The notes below the pieces were generated by a model. It saw nothing but the letters and a program-made list of their open reading frames with translations. It searched no databases and had not been told where the DNA came from. A stretch of 64,000 nucleotides of DNA from Myxococcales bacterium (GTDB lineage Bacteria; Myxococcota_A; Polyangia; Polyangiales; JAFGIB01): the NCBI GenBank assembly GCA_029880325.1, contig JAOUOP010000031.1:1-64000 (forward strand), written 5' to 3'. The translations under genes were made by a program, and so were the position numbers. Within the stretch, counting starts at the first letter, position 1; every line of letters begins with the position of its first letter. Positions 35,451 to 43,552 of the stretch are shown here, in pieces.

Positions 35451-36550
35451 GAAGTGCAGGGACCTCGATCTTCGTGGGGCATGACGGCGCCGGCGCGGAT
35501 GGGCGGCGCCGTGGTGGTGATGGGGTCACCCTGGTCGACGCGCAGGGCACCGGCGGTGCCGATGCGATGGCAGTTGGTGCAGGGGCCGCGGTAGGCGTGG
35601 GGCATGCGCGCGCCCGGCGGAATCATCGAAGGCGTGTCGCCGTTGGCGGTGCCCAGGCGCGTGAGCAGTGCGGTCAGTGTGAGCCGCGTGGGTGCGCCCT
35701 TGCGAACCAGGTCGATGGGCACCTGCTGGGCGTCGCGCACGCGATCGGTGGCGCGGATGAACGCGACCAGATGGGGCGTCGGCTGGCCGCCCACGTGGGT
35801 GACCAGATCGCCTGCGACAAAACCCTGGAGGTCGGCCGGTAGTGTGACGTCGTCGACCACCACGCCGGGAACGTCGGCCGGAAGCTTCAGGGCGCGCGCC
35901 AGGGTCGGGGTCTTGGGCACCAGCTCGAGGCCCTGGAAGTGCGCCTCGGTGAAGCGCCGCGGATCGGTGAGAGGCGCCGGCGGAGGTCCCCAGGCGGCAA
36001 GGGGGTCGTTCGGATCGGTGGGCGCGGCCGCAGGCGGCGGCGGGGGCGGCTGCGCCATGGCATTGAACGGGGCGCTCGGCGCGGTGGCTGACGCGTTGCT
36101 GGGCCACGCTGCACTCGGCGCGCTGGCCGTGGGAGCATTCATCGGCGCATTCATCGGCGCATTCATCGGTGCAGCGCCCATCGGCGCATTCATCGGTGCA
36201 GCGCCCATCGGCGCATTCATCGCCGGAGCCGGGGCCGTCGCGATGCCCGGCATCCGCTGCGACCAGGACGGCTGCGCCTGGGCGATGGCCGGAGCGCCCA
36301 TGGCAGGCGATGCCACTTCGGCGCCGGGACGGACCGCGACCACTCCGGGCGGTGGCGCGGTGACGCCGGCCGGCGGCGGGTTGATGTCCATCACTTTTGG
36401 TGAGGGCGGAAATTGTTGGAACGCGGGGACCTGCGGAGCTGGAGGCGGAGCCGAGCGCGTGACGTCGAAGAGAGGTGCGTCGAGCCCCGCTGCCACGATG
36501 GGCAGGGCCAGAGCGACCACGACGCAGGCTGCGGGGATCATGCGTTTCAC
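35429..36550 (-). CDS. mamP: MamP-like double-magnetochrome PDZ protein
   Basis: 373 residues: an N-terminal membrane anchor/signal (CVVVALALPIVAAG), a long Pro/Ala/Met-rich linker with NAPMGAAPMNAPMGAAPM repeats (about 110-142), a PDZ domain (about 205-300, VPGVVVDDVTLPADLQGF), and two magnetochromes at the C-terminus (C324/C327/H328 and C365/C368/H369), each preceded by a MPH..RGPC segment. PDZ followed by two magnetochromes is the architecture of MamP, an iron oxidase of the magnetosome lumen. The linker is much longer than usual. Its ATG overlaps mamQ (ATGA). Confidence 0.85.
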   Translation of the reverse strand: MKRMIPAACVVVALALPIVAAGLDAPLFDVTRSAPPPAPQVPAFQQFPPSPKVMDINPPPAGVTAPPPGVVAVRPGAEVASPAMGAPAIAQAQPSWSQRMPGIATAPAPAMNAPMGAAPMNAPMGAAPMNAPMNAPMNAPTASAPSAAWPSNASATAPSAPFNAMAQPPPPPPAAAPTDPNDPLAAWGPPPAPLTDPRRFTEAHFQGLELVPKTPTLARALKLPADVPGVVVDDVTLPADLQGFVAGDLVTHVGGQPTPHLVAFIRATDRVRDAQQVPIDLVRKGAPTRLTLTALLTRLGTANGDTPSMIPPGARMPHAYRGPCTNCHRIGTAGALRVDQGDPITTTAPPIRAGAVMPHEDRGPCTSCHQILP

Positions 36551-37272
36551 AGCTTCACTTCGCGATAGTCCAGCGTGTCCTCGGCATCGGGCACGTAGAA
36601 CTCGTAGAGTTCAAAGCCGAGCATGGTGCCGTAGATACGACCCGGAAACTGCGCCAGGGCGCTGGTGTAGATGTTGACGGCGGTGTTGTAGCCCATGATG
36701 CGCTGGGTAATTTCGGTCTCGCTGTTGATCACCGCCTGCGAGAAGCGATCGACCGTCTGTTGCAGCTGCAGCGCCGGGTATTGCTCGGCCACCACGCTCA
36801 GGCGTCCCAGCAAGTCCTCGAGCGACTTATCGGCCTGGGTCGCTGCGGCACTTGGCGGGGGGCTCGCCGTGGGGTCTTGGCCCGCGGGCTCGGCGCGGCG
36901 GCCGGTGCGCAGCTCGGTCAGCTCACCCATGGTTCGGCGCTCGTAGTCGGCGTAGTAGAGCAAGAGGCGCCGAATGTTGCGCTGGATGTGGTTGCGCTTT
37001 TGTTGGCTGGCCTCCACCTGGGCCCAGGCGACTTTCACGCCGAACTCCAAGTTGATCAGGTAGTTGTAGAAGTAGACGTGGCTGCCCACCCAGCACGCGA
37101 AAGCCAGGGCACCCAGGGTCAGGTGCATGTTGTAGCGACTGAGCCGCTGGGCGGTCATGCGGCTGTTGCGTTGCAGCCGCTCGAGGGCATTGGCGACGCG
37201 CACGGCGAGCGTGGGGCGCGGCGGCTTTTTGCCGATTCCGTACAGGCGCTCCAGTATTCGCTCCGTTTCCAT
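36547..37272 (-). CDS. mamQ: MamQ, LemA-family magnetosome protein
   Basis: 241 residues. A cytosolic N-terminus of about 45 residues is followed by one helix (MHLTLGALAFACWVGSHVYF) and a LemA-type coiled helical bundle with SVVAEQYPALQLQQTVDRF and YNTAVNIYTSALAQFPGRI, which is the conserved LemA core shared with MamQ. MamQ is needed for magnetosome membrane formation in Magnetospirillum. Its place between mamA and mamP supports the name. Confidence 0.87.
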   Translation of the reverse strand: METERILERLYGIGKKPPRPTLAVRVANALERLQRNSRMTAQRLSRYNMHLTLGALAFACWVGSHVYFYNYLINLEFGVKVAWAQVEASQQKRNHIQRNIRRLLLYYADYERRTMGELTELRTGRRAEPAGQDPTASPPPSAAATQADKSLEDLLGRLSVVAEQYPALQLQQTVDRFSQAVINSETEITQRIMGYNTAVNIYTSALAQFPGRIYGTMLGFELYEFYVPDAEDTLDYREVKL

Positions 37273-37311
37273 GCCGATGTCCCTGACTCAGTCGCCGCCG
37301 CGGGCTCCGTT

Positions 37312-38256
37312 TCACTCCGCCGCGTCGATGCCTCGATGCTCGAGCTCCAGGGCGCGCTTGAAGCAGCGCACCGCCTCGTCCCGCCGCTCGGCGCTCTCGA
37401 GCGCAAAGCCCATGCTCTGGTAGTAGAGCACGTTGTCGGGTTCGGCCTCGATGGCGATCTCGAAGGCGTCGACCGCTTCGTCGTGGCGTTCGAGGCGACC
37501 CAGGGTCAGGCCGAGCGTGTAGGAGATCTCGCCCACATCGGGACGCAAGCGCAGGGCGTCTTCGAGTTCCGCGACAGCCTCGTCGTGCTTGCCGAGCTGA
37601 CACAGGGCGTCGGCGAGGAGCTTGTGGATGCGGTAGTCGCTGTCGCTGAGTTCCTTGGCCCGGTCGAGCACCTGCACGGCGGCTTCGGGCGCCTTGCGGC
37701 GCACGTGGATGGCGCCCAGCTCCACAAGTGGCGTCGCATCGCGCGGGCGCATGGCCGCGGCCTTGCGCAGCGCCTGCATGGCTTCGGGATATTTGCCGTC
37801 GCGCAAGAGCTCGAGGCCCATTTCCAGGTAGATCTCGCCCTGGTCATCATTGTCCAGGTGGAAGATGTGATCGTAGGCGGCGACGGCCTTGCGCACGAGG
37901 TTGTCCGAGAGTCGAAGCAGGCTGGCGAAGCGGTAGCGGAAGGGAACCTCGCCGCCACTGGCCCTGCGGCGCACGGGCGTGGGCGGGCGCGCCGAGGGCC
38001 TGTCGGTCTCCTCGATCAGAGGCAGCCGCACGCGCTCCTGCTTGGCGCCCGTCCGTTTCTTGGCCGTCTTGGTGCGCGCCGAGGCCCGGGTCTTTTTGAC
38101 GGGCTTCTTCGCGGCTCGCGGCGAGGTGGCGGCGCCGGGTCGCACGCTTTCGCGTTTTTCGCGACCGCGACCGCTGTTGGCTACACCACGACCCTTGGGG
38201 GCTGTGGTGCGGCTGGCACCCGACGCGGGCTTCTGTGCTTTCTCTCGACTCGACAT
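37312..38256 (-). CDS. mamA: MamA, TPR coat protein with long basic N-terminal extension
   Basis: 314 residues. From about residue 130 the protein is a row of TPR units (IYLEMGLELLRDGKYPEAMQ; ADALCQLGKHDEAVAELED; ALESAERRDEAVRCFKRALE). The segment AYDHIFHLDND before the TPRs resembles MamA. MamA self-assembles on the outer face of the magnetosome and is normally about 215 residues. Here the first ~105 residues are an added, strongly basic, Lys/Arg/Thr/Pro-rich region (AAKKPVKKTRASARTKTAKK). The extension could bind nucleic acid, lipid or the filament; this is inference. Confidence 0.82.
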   Translation of the reverse strand: MSSREKAQKPASGASRTTAPKGRGVANSGRGREKRESVRPGAATSPRAAKKPVKKTRASARTKTAKKRTGAKQERVRLPLIEETDRPSARPPTPVRRRASGGEVPFRYRFASLLRLSDNLVRKAVAAYDHIFHLDNDDQGEIYLEMGLELLRDGKYPEAMQALRKAAAMRPRDATPLVELGAIHVRRKAPEAAVQVLDRAKELSDSDYRIHKLLADALCQLGKHDEAVAELEDALRLRPDVGEISYTLGLTLGRLERHDEAVDAFEIAIEAEPDNVLYYQSMGFALESAERRDEAVRCFKRALELEHRGIDAAE

Positions 38257-38286
38257 GCTTCACCTCGAAGGGATCGAAGGGGCTTT

Positions 38287-39210
38287 TCAAGCGGGCGCGG
38301 CGGCTGGCGCAGCCCCTTCCGCCGGCATGGTTCCGTCGCCCACTCGGGGCAGGACGAAGACCTCCACATGATGAAATTGGGGGTACTTCTTGATCTCGTC
38401 GCGAACCGCCGCGGCGATGGGATCGCTCTGGGCCACCGGCAGCTCCGGGTCGACGCGGATCGACAGGTCCACCCAGTAGCCGGCGCCGGTGCGGCGCGTG
38501 CGCACGGCGTCCACGTCCACCACGCCATCGCTGCGCAGGGCCAGGCGCTCGAGCAGGACCGCCTCGTCGGCGGGCAAGCCGCCGTCCATCAGCCCGGTGG
38601 CGGCTTCTCGCAGCTGCTCCTGGCAGTTCCAGAAGATGATGATCCCGACGATCAGCGCCGCGATCGGGTCGCAGATGGGGTTGATGTAGATGGCGCCGAG
38701 AATGCCGAAGATGCAGGCGGCCGAGGAGATGGCGTCGGCGCGGTTTTCGAAGGCGTCGGCAAGGATGGCCGGCGAATGATTGCGCATGCCGACGCAGGTC
38801 GCGTACTTGTACATCAGGTAGTTGTAGAAGACCGAAACCACCGCCCCCAGCAGCGTGACGAAGCCGGGGGCCTCGAGCCCCGGGCCCAGCATGGCCACGA
38901 TCGAGTGGTAGACGATGCCGCCGGCGAAGAAGAGCAGCACGGTGTAGACGAAGGCCGCACCGATGAACTCGGCCTTGCCCATGCCGTATGGAAACTCGTT
39001 GTTAGGGTTGCGCGAGGAGACGCGCGTGGCCACCAGGATGCCGGTGGAGCCCACCACGTCGGCAAAGGAGTGCATGGAGTCGGCCACCAGCGCGGCGCTG
39101 CCGCCGATCATGCCCACCACGAGCTTGTAGAGCGCCATGCCCAGGTTGCCCCAGAGGCTCAACCAGGGCACGGCGCGGGAGCAGCGCTTGCACACTTCCG
39201 GATCGGGCAT
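38287..39210 (-). CDS. mamB: MamB, cation diffusion facilitator
   Basis: 307 residues. It begins with a CxxC pair (C7, C10), a MamB hallmark, followed by six helices with a metal site H47xxxD51 in ALVADSMHSFADVV and an equivalent D159 in helix 5 (FENRADAIS), and a cytosolic C-terminal domain. MamB transports iron into the magnetosome and seeds vesicle formation; it forms a heterodimer with MamM. The mamM gene is directly upstream with a one-base overlap (TGATG). In the cluster context the assignment is strong. Confidence 0.88.
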   Translation of the reverse strand: MPDPEVCKRCSRAVPWLSLWGNLGMALYKLVVGMIGGSAALVADSMHSFADVVGSTGILVATRVSSRNPNNEFPYGMGKAEFIGAAFVYTVLLFFAGGIVYHSIVAMLGPGLEAPGFVTLLGAVVSVFYNYLMYKYATCVGMRNHSPAILADAFENRADAISSAACIFGILGAIYINPICDPIAALIVGIIIFWNCQEQLREAATGLMDGGLPADEAVLLERLALRSDGVVDVDAVRTRRTGAGYWVDLSIRVDPELPVAQSDPIAAAVRDEIKKYPQFHHVEVFVLPRVGDGTMPAEGAAPAAAPA

Positions 39211-40142
39211 CAGTGTCCTCCTCCTGGGCCGGGTAGCTCATAGGCAAAGCTCGGTCCCTGAAAGCGCACCTGGGCACGCACGGTGGCGCCGAGCACACCC
39301 TTGATGGACTGCTTGGCCTGCTCGCATAGGGCGTGGGCGCGCTCGACGGTCATGTCGTCGGCCACCGCGAGGGCCACGTCGACCCAGGTGTCGCTGCCGG
39401 CCTGGCGCGACCAGACGTGGGCGATCTCGTCGACGCCTTCGAGCTCGAGACACGCGCGCTCGACCATCTCCCGATCCTCTTCGGAGATGGCCACGTCCAT
39501 CAGGCCGCGCACCGAGCGCGCCAGCAGCCGGCCGCTGAGCGCGATCAGATGCAACGTCTCGAAGACGGCGATGATGCGGTCGAGCACGTGGAGGCCGAGC
39601 ACGGCGCCGCCGACGCCGATCAGGGCGGCGACCGAGCCCTCGGCGTCGGCGTGGTGGTGCTCGGCGGTGGTGTTGAGCACCGGGCTGTGCAGGCGCACGC
39701 CGAGGGTATGGCCCTTGCGCGAAAGCATGTAGCTGACCACGGCGCTCAAGGCCGCCAGCGACATCGCCGTGAAGTGCGGCGGCCCCGGCACGCCGCGCAG
39801 GATGTCGATGACGGAGAAGAAGAACATGAAGAAGACACCGATGGCGATCACCAGGCTCACCATGCCGGCGGCGATGAACTCGGCCTTGCCGAAGCCGTAG
39901 GGGTGCTCGGCGTCGGGGCGGCGATGGCCGACGCGCAGGCTGACGGCGACGGCCACGGCGCTGAGCAGGTCGTTGACCGAGTACAGGGCGTTGGCCAGAA
40001 GTGCGTGACTGCCGGAGTAGATGCCGACGCCCACCTTCAGGCCTGCCATCAGGGTGTTGACGGCCAGGCAAAGACCGGCGAAGCGCAGGGCCTCCCGGTG
40101 CAGCTCCCGGTGCATCTTCAGGCTGCTGACGCGCGTGCTCAT
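39210..40142 (-). CDS. mamM: MamM, cation diffusion facilitator
   Basis: 310 residues. Six helices with the MamM-type metal site Y54xxxD58 (ALYSVNDLLS) in helix 2 and H162xxxD166 (EHHHADAEGS) in helix 5; the Tyr at the first position differs from ordinary zinc-CDFs and matches MamM. PDAEHPYGFGKAEFI is also a shared motif. The C-terminal domain is cytosolic. MamM stabilises MamB and moves iron. Its start overlaps mamL by four bases. Confidence 0.88.
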   Translation of the reverse strand: MSTRVSSLKMHRELHREALRFAGLCLAVNTLMAGLKVGVGIYSGSHALLANALYSVNDLLSAVAVAVSLRVGHRRPDAEHPYGFGKAEFIAAGMVSLVIAIGVFFMFFFSVIDILRGVPGPPHFTAMSLAALSAVVSYMLSRKGHTLGVRLHSPVLNTTAEHHHADAEGSVAALIGVGGAVLGLHVLDRIIAVFETLHLIALSGRLLARSVRGLMDVAISEEDREMVERACLELEGVDEIAHVWSRQAGSDTWVDVALAVADDMTVERAHALCEQAKQSIKGVLGATVRAQVRFQGPSFAYELPGPGGGH

Positions 40143-40402
40143 GGTCCCTCGATTTCGTAGCGGGCCCGGGCGGTGGCCCAGGCACGGCGGTTTTTGGCAC
40201 GGGAGCGACTGAGTACCCGCTCGGTGAGCTGGTAGAGCAGGGTCAGCACCGATCCCGCGATGAAAGCGATGGCAAGCAGGAAGATCAGGCGCACGCGCAC
40301 CGGCTCACCGAAGACGTAGTAGAGGGCGACGTGGTGGGTATTGGCCATGGAAAAGAGCACCGTGACCACCGTCAAGCCGACCGCCAGGATGAGTTGGACC
40401 AT
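40139..40402 (-). CDS. mamL: MamL, small LapA-like membrane protein
   Basis: 87 residues. Two helices (LILAVGLTVVTVLFSMANTH and VRLIFLLAIAFIAGSVLTLL) and a strongly basic C-terminal tail (RVLSRSRAKNRRAWATARAR). MamL proteins have a LapA-like fold and a basic amphipathic tail thought to help bend the membrane. The family is short and easily confused with ordinary LapA proteins, but the position between magnetochrome and mamM genes is right. Confidence 0.75.
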   Translation of the reverse strand: MVQLILAVGLTVVTVLFSMANTHHVALYYVFGEPVRVRLIFLLAIAFIAGSVLTLLYQLTERVLSRSRAKNRRAWATARARYEIEGP

Positions 40403-40486
40403 GGCCGCGTCTCAGCTCCCGACGCCTGTCGGCAGTTGCCGTGAGTCGCGGAGATTGACTTTGAGTGATGTTCCGACGGGCATGGA

Positions 40487-41554
40487 TCAAAATCCGGGCT
40501 GCATCATGGCTTGCATGCCGGGGGCAAAGCCCTGGGGCTGCATCTGGGCGACCGGCGCCGCCATCTGAACTCCGTTATTGGCTGCGTTGGCCGTCATCTC
40601 GAAGGCCAGGCGTTGGTCGCCGCGGCGCACGATCACGGCGCCGGCCGGGAGCTGGCCGCGCTGGGTGGCCTGCACGAAGGCGTTCATGCCCTCCACCGGT
40701 GCGCCGTTGACCGAGCGCAGCAGGTCGCCCGGCTGCAGTCCGGCGCGGGCGGCAGCGCCCTCGGCTTTGGTGACCACCACGCCCTGGGCGCCCTGCCGCA
40801 CCTCCAGGCCGCGCCAGTCGGCGTCGTTGGGCGGAGGCGCCATGCCGGTGTTGGCCGGAGCTGTGGCCATGGGCTGGGCGCCGAAGCCCTGGGCCTGCAT
40901 GGGTTGCTGCATGGGCATGGCCTGCATGGGTTGCTGCATGGGCATGGCCTGCATGGGTTGCTGCATGGGCATGGCCTGCATGGCCTGCATGGGTTGCTGC
41001 ATGGGCTGCATGGGCATGGGCTGCATGGGCATGGCCTGCATGGGCTGCATTGGGGCACCGGAAGGCGGCACCATCATCGTCGCCGCCACCGGATTGCCGT
41101 TGCCGCCTTGACCCAGAGTGACTTGGTGGCAATTGCTGCACACCCCGCGGAAGCCGTGGGGCATCGACGAAAAACTGTGGATCGGCGGCACGGGGCGGCC
41201 GTTGTTGCGCACCACCGAGTGGCAGTTGGCGCAGGCGCCGCGGTCTGCGTGGGGGCGATTTTGGCCCATCAGGATCACGGGCACGCCCGGCAGCCCCGCC
41301 ACCGGCCGCGCCGCCTGGCCGGCGGTTGCAGCTGCGTCCCATGCGCCCGCCTGGGCACCGCCCATGGCATCGCCGCCGTCCGACCAGATCGCCTGCACCC
41401 CGCCCTGGGCCTGACCCCAGGCGTCCTGCGGCCCCCGCAGCCGGGTTTGGCTCATGGCCCAGGCGGTCACCGCGGCCGTCAGCAGTACGGCGCCCGCCAG
41501 AAGCCAGCGCGGCAGACGCGGCGTTCGTGGGGCGGCTTTTCTCGCTTGGCTCAT
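40487..41554 (-). CDS. Double-magnetochrome protein with Met-rich repeats and C-terminal PDZ
   Basis: 355 residues: one N-terminal anchor (WLLAGAVLLTAAVTAWAM), two magnetochromes (C108/C111/H112 in RPHADRGACANCH and C139/C142/H143 in MPHGFRGVCSNCH), a Met/Gln/Pro-rich repeat (about 165-225; unit QPMQAMPMQ), and a PDZ domain (about 245-335, GLEVRQGAQGVVVTKAEG). MamE normally carries protease, magnetochromes and PDZ in one chain; here this gene looks like its detached haem/PDZ half. The MamP architecture (PDZ before the haems) is reversed. The repeat is encoded by 27-bp tandem DNA units. Confidence 0.82.
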   Translation of the reverse strand: MSQARKAAPRTPRLPRWLLAGAVLLTAAVTAWAMSQTRLRGPQDAWGQAQGGVQAIWSDGGDAMGGAQAGAWDAAATAGQAARPVAGLPGVPVILMGQNRPHADRGACANCHSVVRNNGRPVPPIHSFSSMPHGFRGVCSNCHQVTLGQGGNGNPVAATMMVPPSGAPMQPMQAMPMQPMPMQPMQQPMQAMQAMPMQQPMQAMPMQQPMQAMPMQQPMQAQGFGAQPMATAPANTGMAPPPNDADWRGLEVRQGAQGVVVTKAEGAAARAGLQPGDLLRSVNGAPVEGMNAFVQATQRGQLPAGAVIVRRGDQRLAFEMTANAANNGVQMAAPVAQMQPQGFAPGMQAMMQPGF

Positions 41555-41620
41555 AGTTTCACCACTTCAGATCATCACTGCGAGTGAGCGTTTCGAGCCC
41601 GGCTGGCGCCGGTGCCCGAC

Positions 41621-42355
41621 CTACTGCATCAGCGCGCCTCCACAGCGCGGGCAAAGCATTGCGGCCCCCACCTGGCTCGGATGCCAGTGCAGGCCTTCGG
41701 CGGGGCAGAAGAGGGTCGGGGCCGTGGGATTCATCGCTTCCGGCGCGCCCGCGGGCATCGCCGCCGGCTGCTGGAAGCCGCCGGCTCCCGGCCAGCCCAT
41801 GGCCGTGCGTGCCGCCGCTGGCGTGCCCACGGGGGCTGCGGTCGGATCCATCGCCATCGCTTCGGCCGGCGTGAGGGCGGGCTGTTCGGCCGGCAGCATC
41901 GGCGCGGTCGGCATCGCCCCGTCGATGCCCGGCATGGCAAGAAGCAGCGGCTGACCCTGACGCAAGAGCTGCACCTGGATCGGCGCGGCCACATCCTTAC
42001 GCGTGCTCAGGGTGTAGAGCTCGGCCAGGGTCGTCACCGGCGAGCCGTCGACGGCGATGAGCACGTCTCCGCTCTGGATGCCGGCGGCGGCCGCGCGCGA
42101 GTCGGCACCGCCGGTCACATCGGCCACCACCACGCCGGCGCTGGTGGGATCGACGCCGAGGGCGCGGGCGACGCTGGACTCGGCCGGTGACAGCGACATC
42201 CCCAGCCAGCGCCCCGATAGCTCCATCGGTTCGCGCATGGGGCCGCCGTTTTGGTTTTGACAGGCGGTGAGCAGCAGGGCGAGGGCGAGCAACGCCCGAC
42301 TGCGGAGGCCTTGGACGTGGGCGCGTGCCGTGCGGTCGCGGAATCGCAGGTTCAT
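41621..42355 (-). CDS. PDZ protein with C-terminal zinc ribbon, predicted lipoprotein
   Basis: 244 residues. The N-terminus (ALLALALLLTACQN, Cys at about 34) is a lipoprotein signal. A PDZ domain covers about 45-130 (SAGVVVADVTGGADSRAAAA; IQSGDVLIAVDGSPVTTLAE). A Met/Pro/Ala linker follows, and the last ~30 residues (FCPAEGLHWHPSQVG, then MLCPRCGGALM) form a metal-binding knuckle with Cys and His. It follows the protease gene by one base. It could be the detached PDZ of MamE; PDZ plus zinc ribbon is not a pairing I know from magnetosomes. Confidence 0.75.
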   Translation of the reverse strand: MNLRFRDRTARAHVQGLRSRALLALALLLTACQNQNGGPMREPMELSGRWLGMSLSPAESSVARALGVDPTSAGVVVADVTGGADSRAAAAGIQSGDVLIAVDGSPVTTLAELYTLSTRKDVAAPIQVQLLRQGQPLLLAMPGIDGAMPTAPMLPAEQPALTPAEAMAMDPTAAPVGTPAAARTAMGWPGAGGFQQPAAMPAGAPEAMNPTAPTLFCPAEGLHWHPSQVGAAMLCPRCGGALMQ

Positions 42356-42356
42356 C

Positions 42357-43355
42357 TCAGCCGGCCCTCCAGCCCATCACGCCGCCTGCGGCGCGTCCGG
42401 CCTGCGGTAGATTGCGGGCGAGAAAGGCCCGCACGTCGTTGCTGGGAATCGCAAAGCCGGCACCGCTGAAGACGCCGGTTGGTGCGTAGATGGCGGTGTT
42501 GAGCCCGATGACCTGACCGTTGAGATCGACCAGGGGACCGCCGCTGGAGCCCTCGTTGATCGGGGCGTCGGTCTGGATGAGACCGGTGTAGTTTTGACCG
42601 GCGATGCCCAGCTGGCCCTGGCGGCGGCCGATGATGCCGGCGGTGACCGTCAGCCCCAGGCCGAAGGGATGGCCCACGGCCAGCACCCAATCGCCCACGC
42701 GGGCCTGCTCCGAGTCGGCCAGCTGCACCGTGGGAAGACCGCCGCGGCTTTCCACCTTGAGCAGGGCCAGGTCGTTTTCGGCGGCGATCAGGCGCGCCGA
42801 GAGCTGGATCTCGGGGCGCCGGTAGGGAGTGATCAGGATCGAGCGGGCGCCGCTGACCACGTGGTTGCAGGTGACGATGTAGCCGGCGGCGTCGACCACC
42901 ACGCCCGAGCCCACGCGCTGCACCGTGGGGGTGCGGGCGTTGGGGGGACCGAAGGCCGCGCGGATGCCAACCACGGCGGGGCGCACGGTGCGGGCGGCGA
43001 AGTTGAAGGCGGTGCGCGGGTTGCCCGCGACCTGGCGTACGTTGCGGTCGAAGGTGGCGGCGGGCGCTTGGCTGCCGAAGAGCGTGGCGGCCACGGGTTG
43101 GGCTCCGACGTTGGGATCCATCGCCTGTGGCATGGCGGGATTTTCGGTGGCGATGGGGGCCGGTGTGGCGAGGGCGGCCATGGGTTGCGCGGTGGTGGTG
43201 GTGTCGTAGTGGGTCTTGAGTGACATGCCGAAAACCAGCAGTGAAACCAGAATCAAACCGCCCACGCTCTGCCGCCACGGACCCTCGCAGTGGGGCTCGG
43301 GCATTGGCGCGTGTAGTGCGTCCTCGACCTCGCTCTCGGATGCGCCGTGGGGCAC
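42357..43355 (-). CDS. mamE: MamE-like trypsin-type serine protease (HtrA family), no PDZ or haem
   Basis: 332 residues. A short cytosolic N-terminus and one helix (VGGLILVSLLVFGMSL, 31-46) precede a linker and an HtrA protease domain with an intact triad: H165 (TCNHVVSG), D195 (AENDLALLKV) and S271 (INEGSSGGPL). MamO-type proteins have lost this triad, so this fits MamE, which processes MamE, MamO and MamP. The chain stops after the protease, without the usual magnetochromes and PDZ domains; these lie in the next two genes. It begins with GTG, overlapping the mamI stop by one base. Confidence 0.82.
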   Translation of the reverse strand: MPHGASESEVEDALHAPMPEPHCEGPWRQSVGGLILVSLLVFGMSLKTHYDTTTTAQPMAALATPAPIATENPAMPQAMDPNVGAQPVAATLFGSQAPAATFDRNVRQVAGNPRTAFNFAARTVRPAVVGIRAAFGPPNARTPTVQRVGSGVVVDAAGYIVTCNHVVSGARSILITPYRRPEIQLSARLIAAENDLALLKVESRGGLPTVQLADSEQARVGDWVLAVGHPFGLGLTVTAGIIGRRQGQLGIAGQNYTGLIQTDAPINEGSSGGPLVDLNGQVIGLNTAIYAPTGVFSGAGFAIPSNDVRAFLARNLPQAGRAAGGVMGWRAG

Positions 43356-43552
43356 TACTCGTCCTCGTCCTCGAAAAATTCGTCATAACCGGAGGCCAGT
43401 CGGTAGTAACTCGACAGGACCGCCACCAGGCCGATCACGACCATCATGAACGGCAAGATACCGCGCATGACCATGCCGAAGACCGGCCACCACGCCGACA
43501 TGCCCCAGAGGCCGAGCGTGATCAGGACAATACCGCTGATCAAATGCCACAT
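43355..43552 (-). CDS. mamI: MamI, two-helix magnetosome membrane protein
   Basis: 65 residues. Two helices separated by a short loop (LISGIVLITLGLWGMSAWWPV and GILPFMMVVIGLVAVLSSYY) with an acidic tail (DEFFEDEDE). The LGLWGMSAWW...RGILP...GLVA pattern matches MamI closely; MamI is found in essentially all magnetosome clusters and is required for vesicle formation. It is the first gene of the operon. No strong Shine-Dalgarno sequence precedes it. Confidence 0.88.
   Translation of the reverse strand: MWHLISGIVLITLGLWGMSAWWPVFGMVMRGILPFMMVVIGLVAVLSSYYRLASGYDEFFEDEDE

Noticed and set aside
34459..35550. Long minus-strand frame overlapping the TauE-like gene
   Set aside because: It has no domain and is out of phase with a clear multi-helix transporter; only its last 247 codons, after the TauE stop, look like a gene.
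40894..41050. 27-bp tandem repeats as a CRISPR array
   Set aside because: Units are contiguous without spacers and are in frame within the Met-rich protein.
42357..43355. Naming the protease MamO
   Set aside because: Its catalytic triad is complete, which fits MamE; MamO proteases are degenerate.
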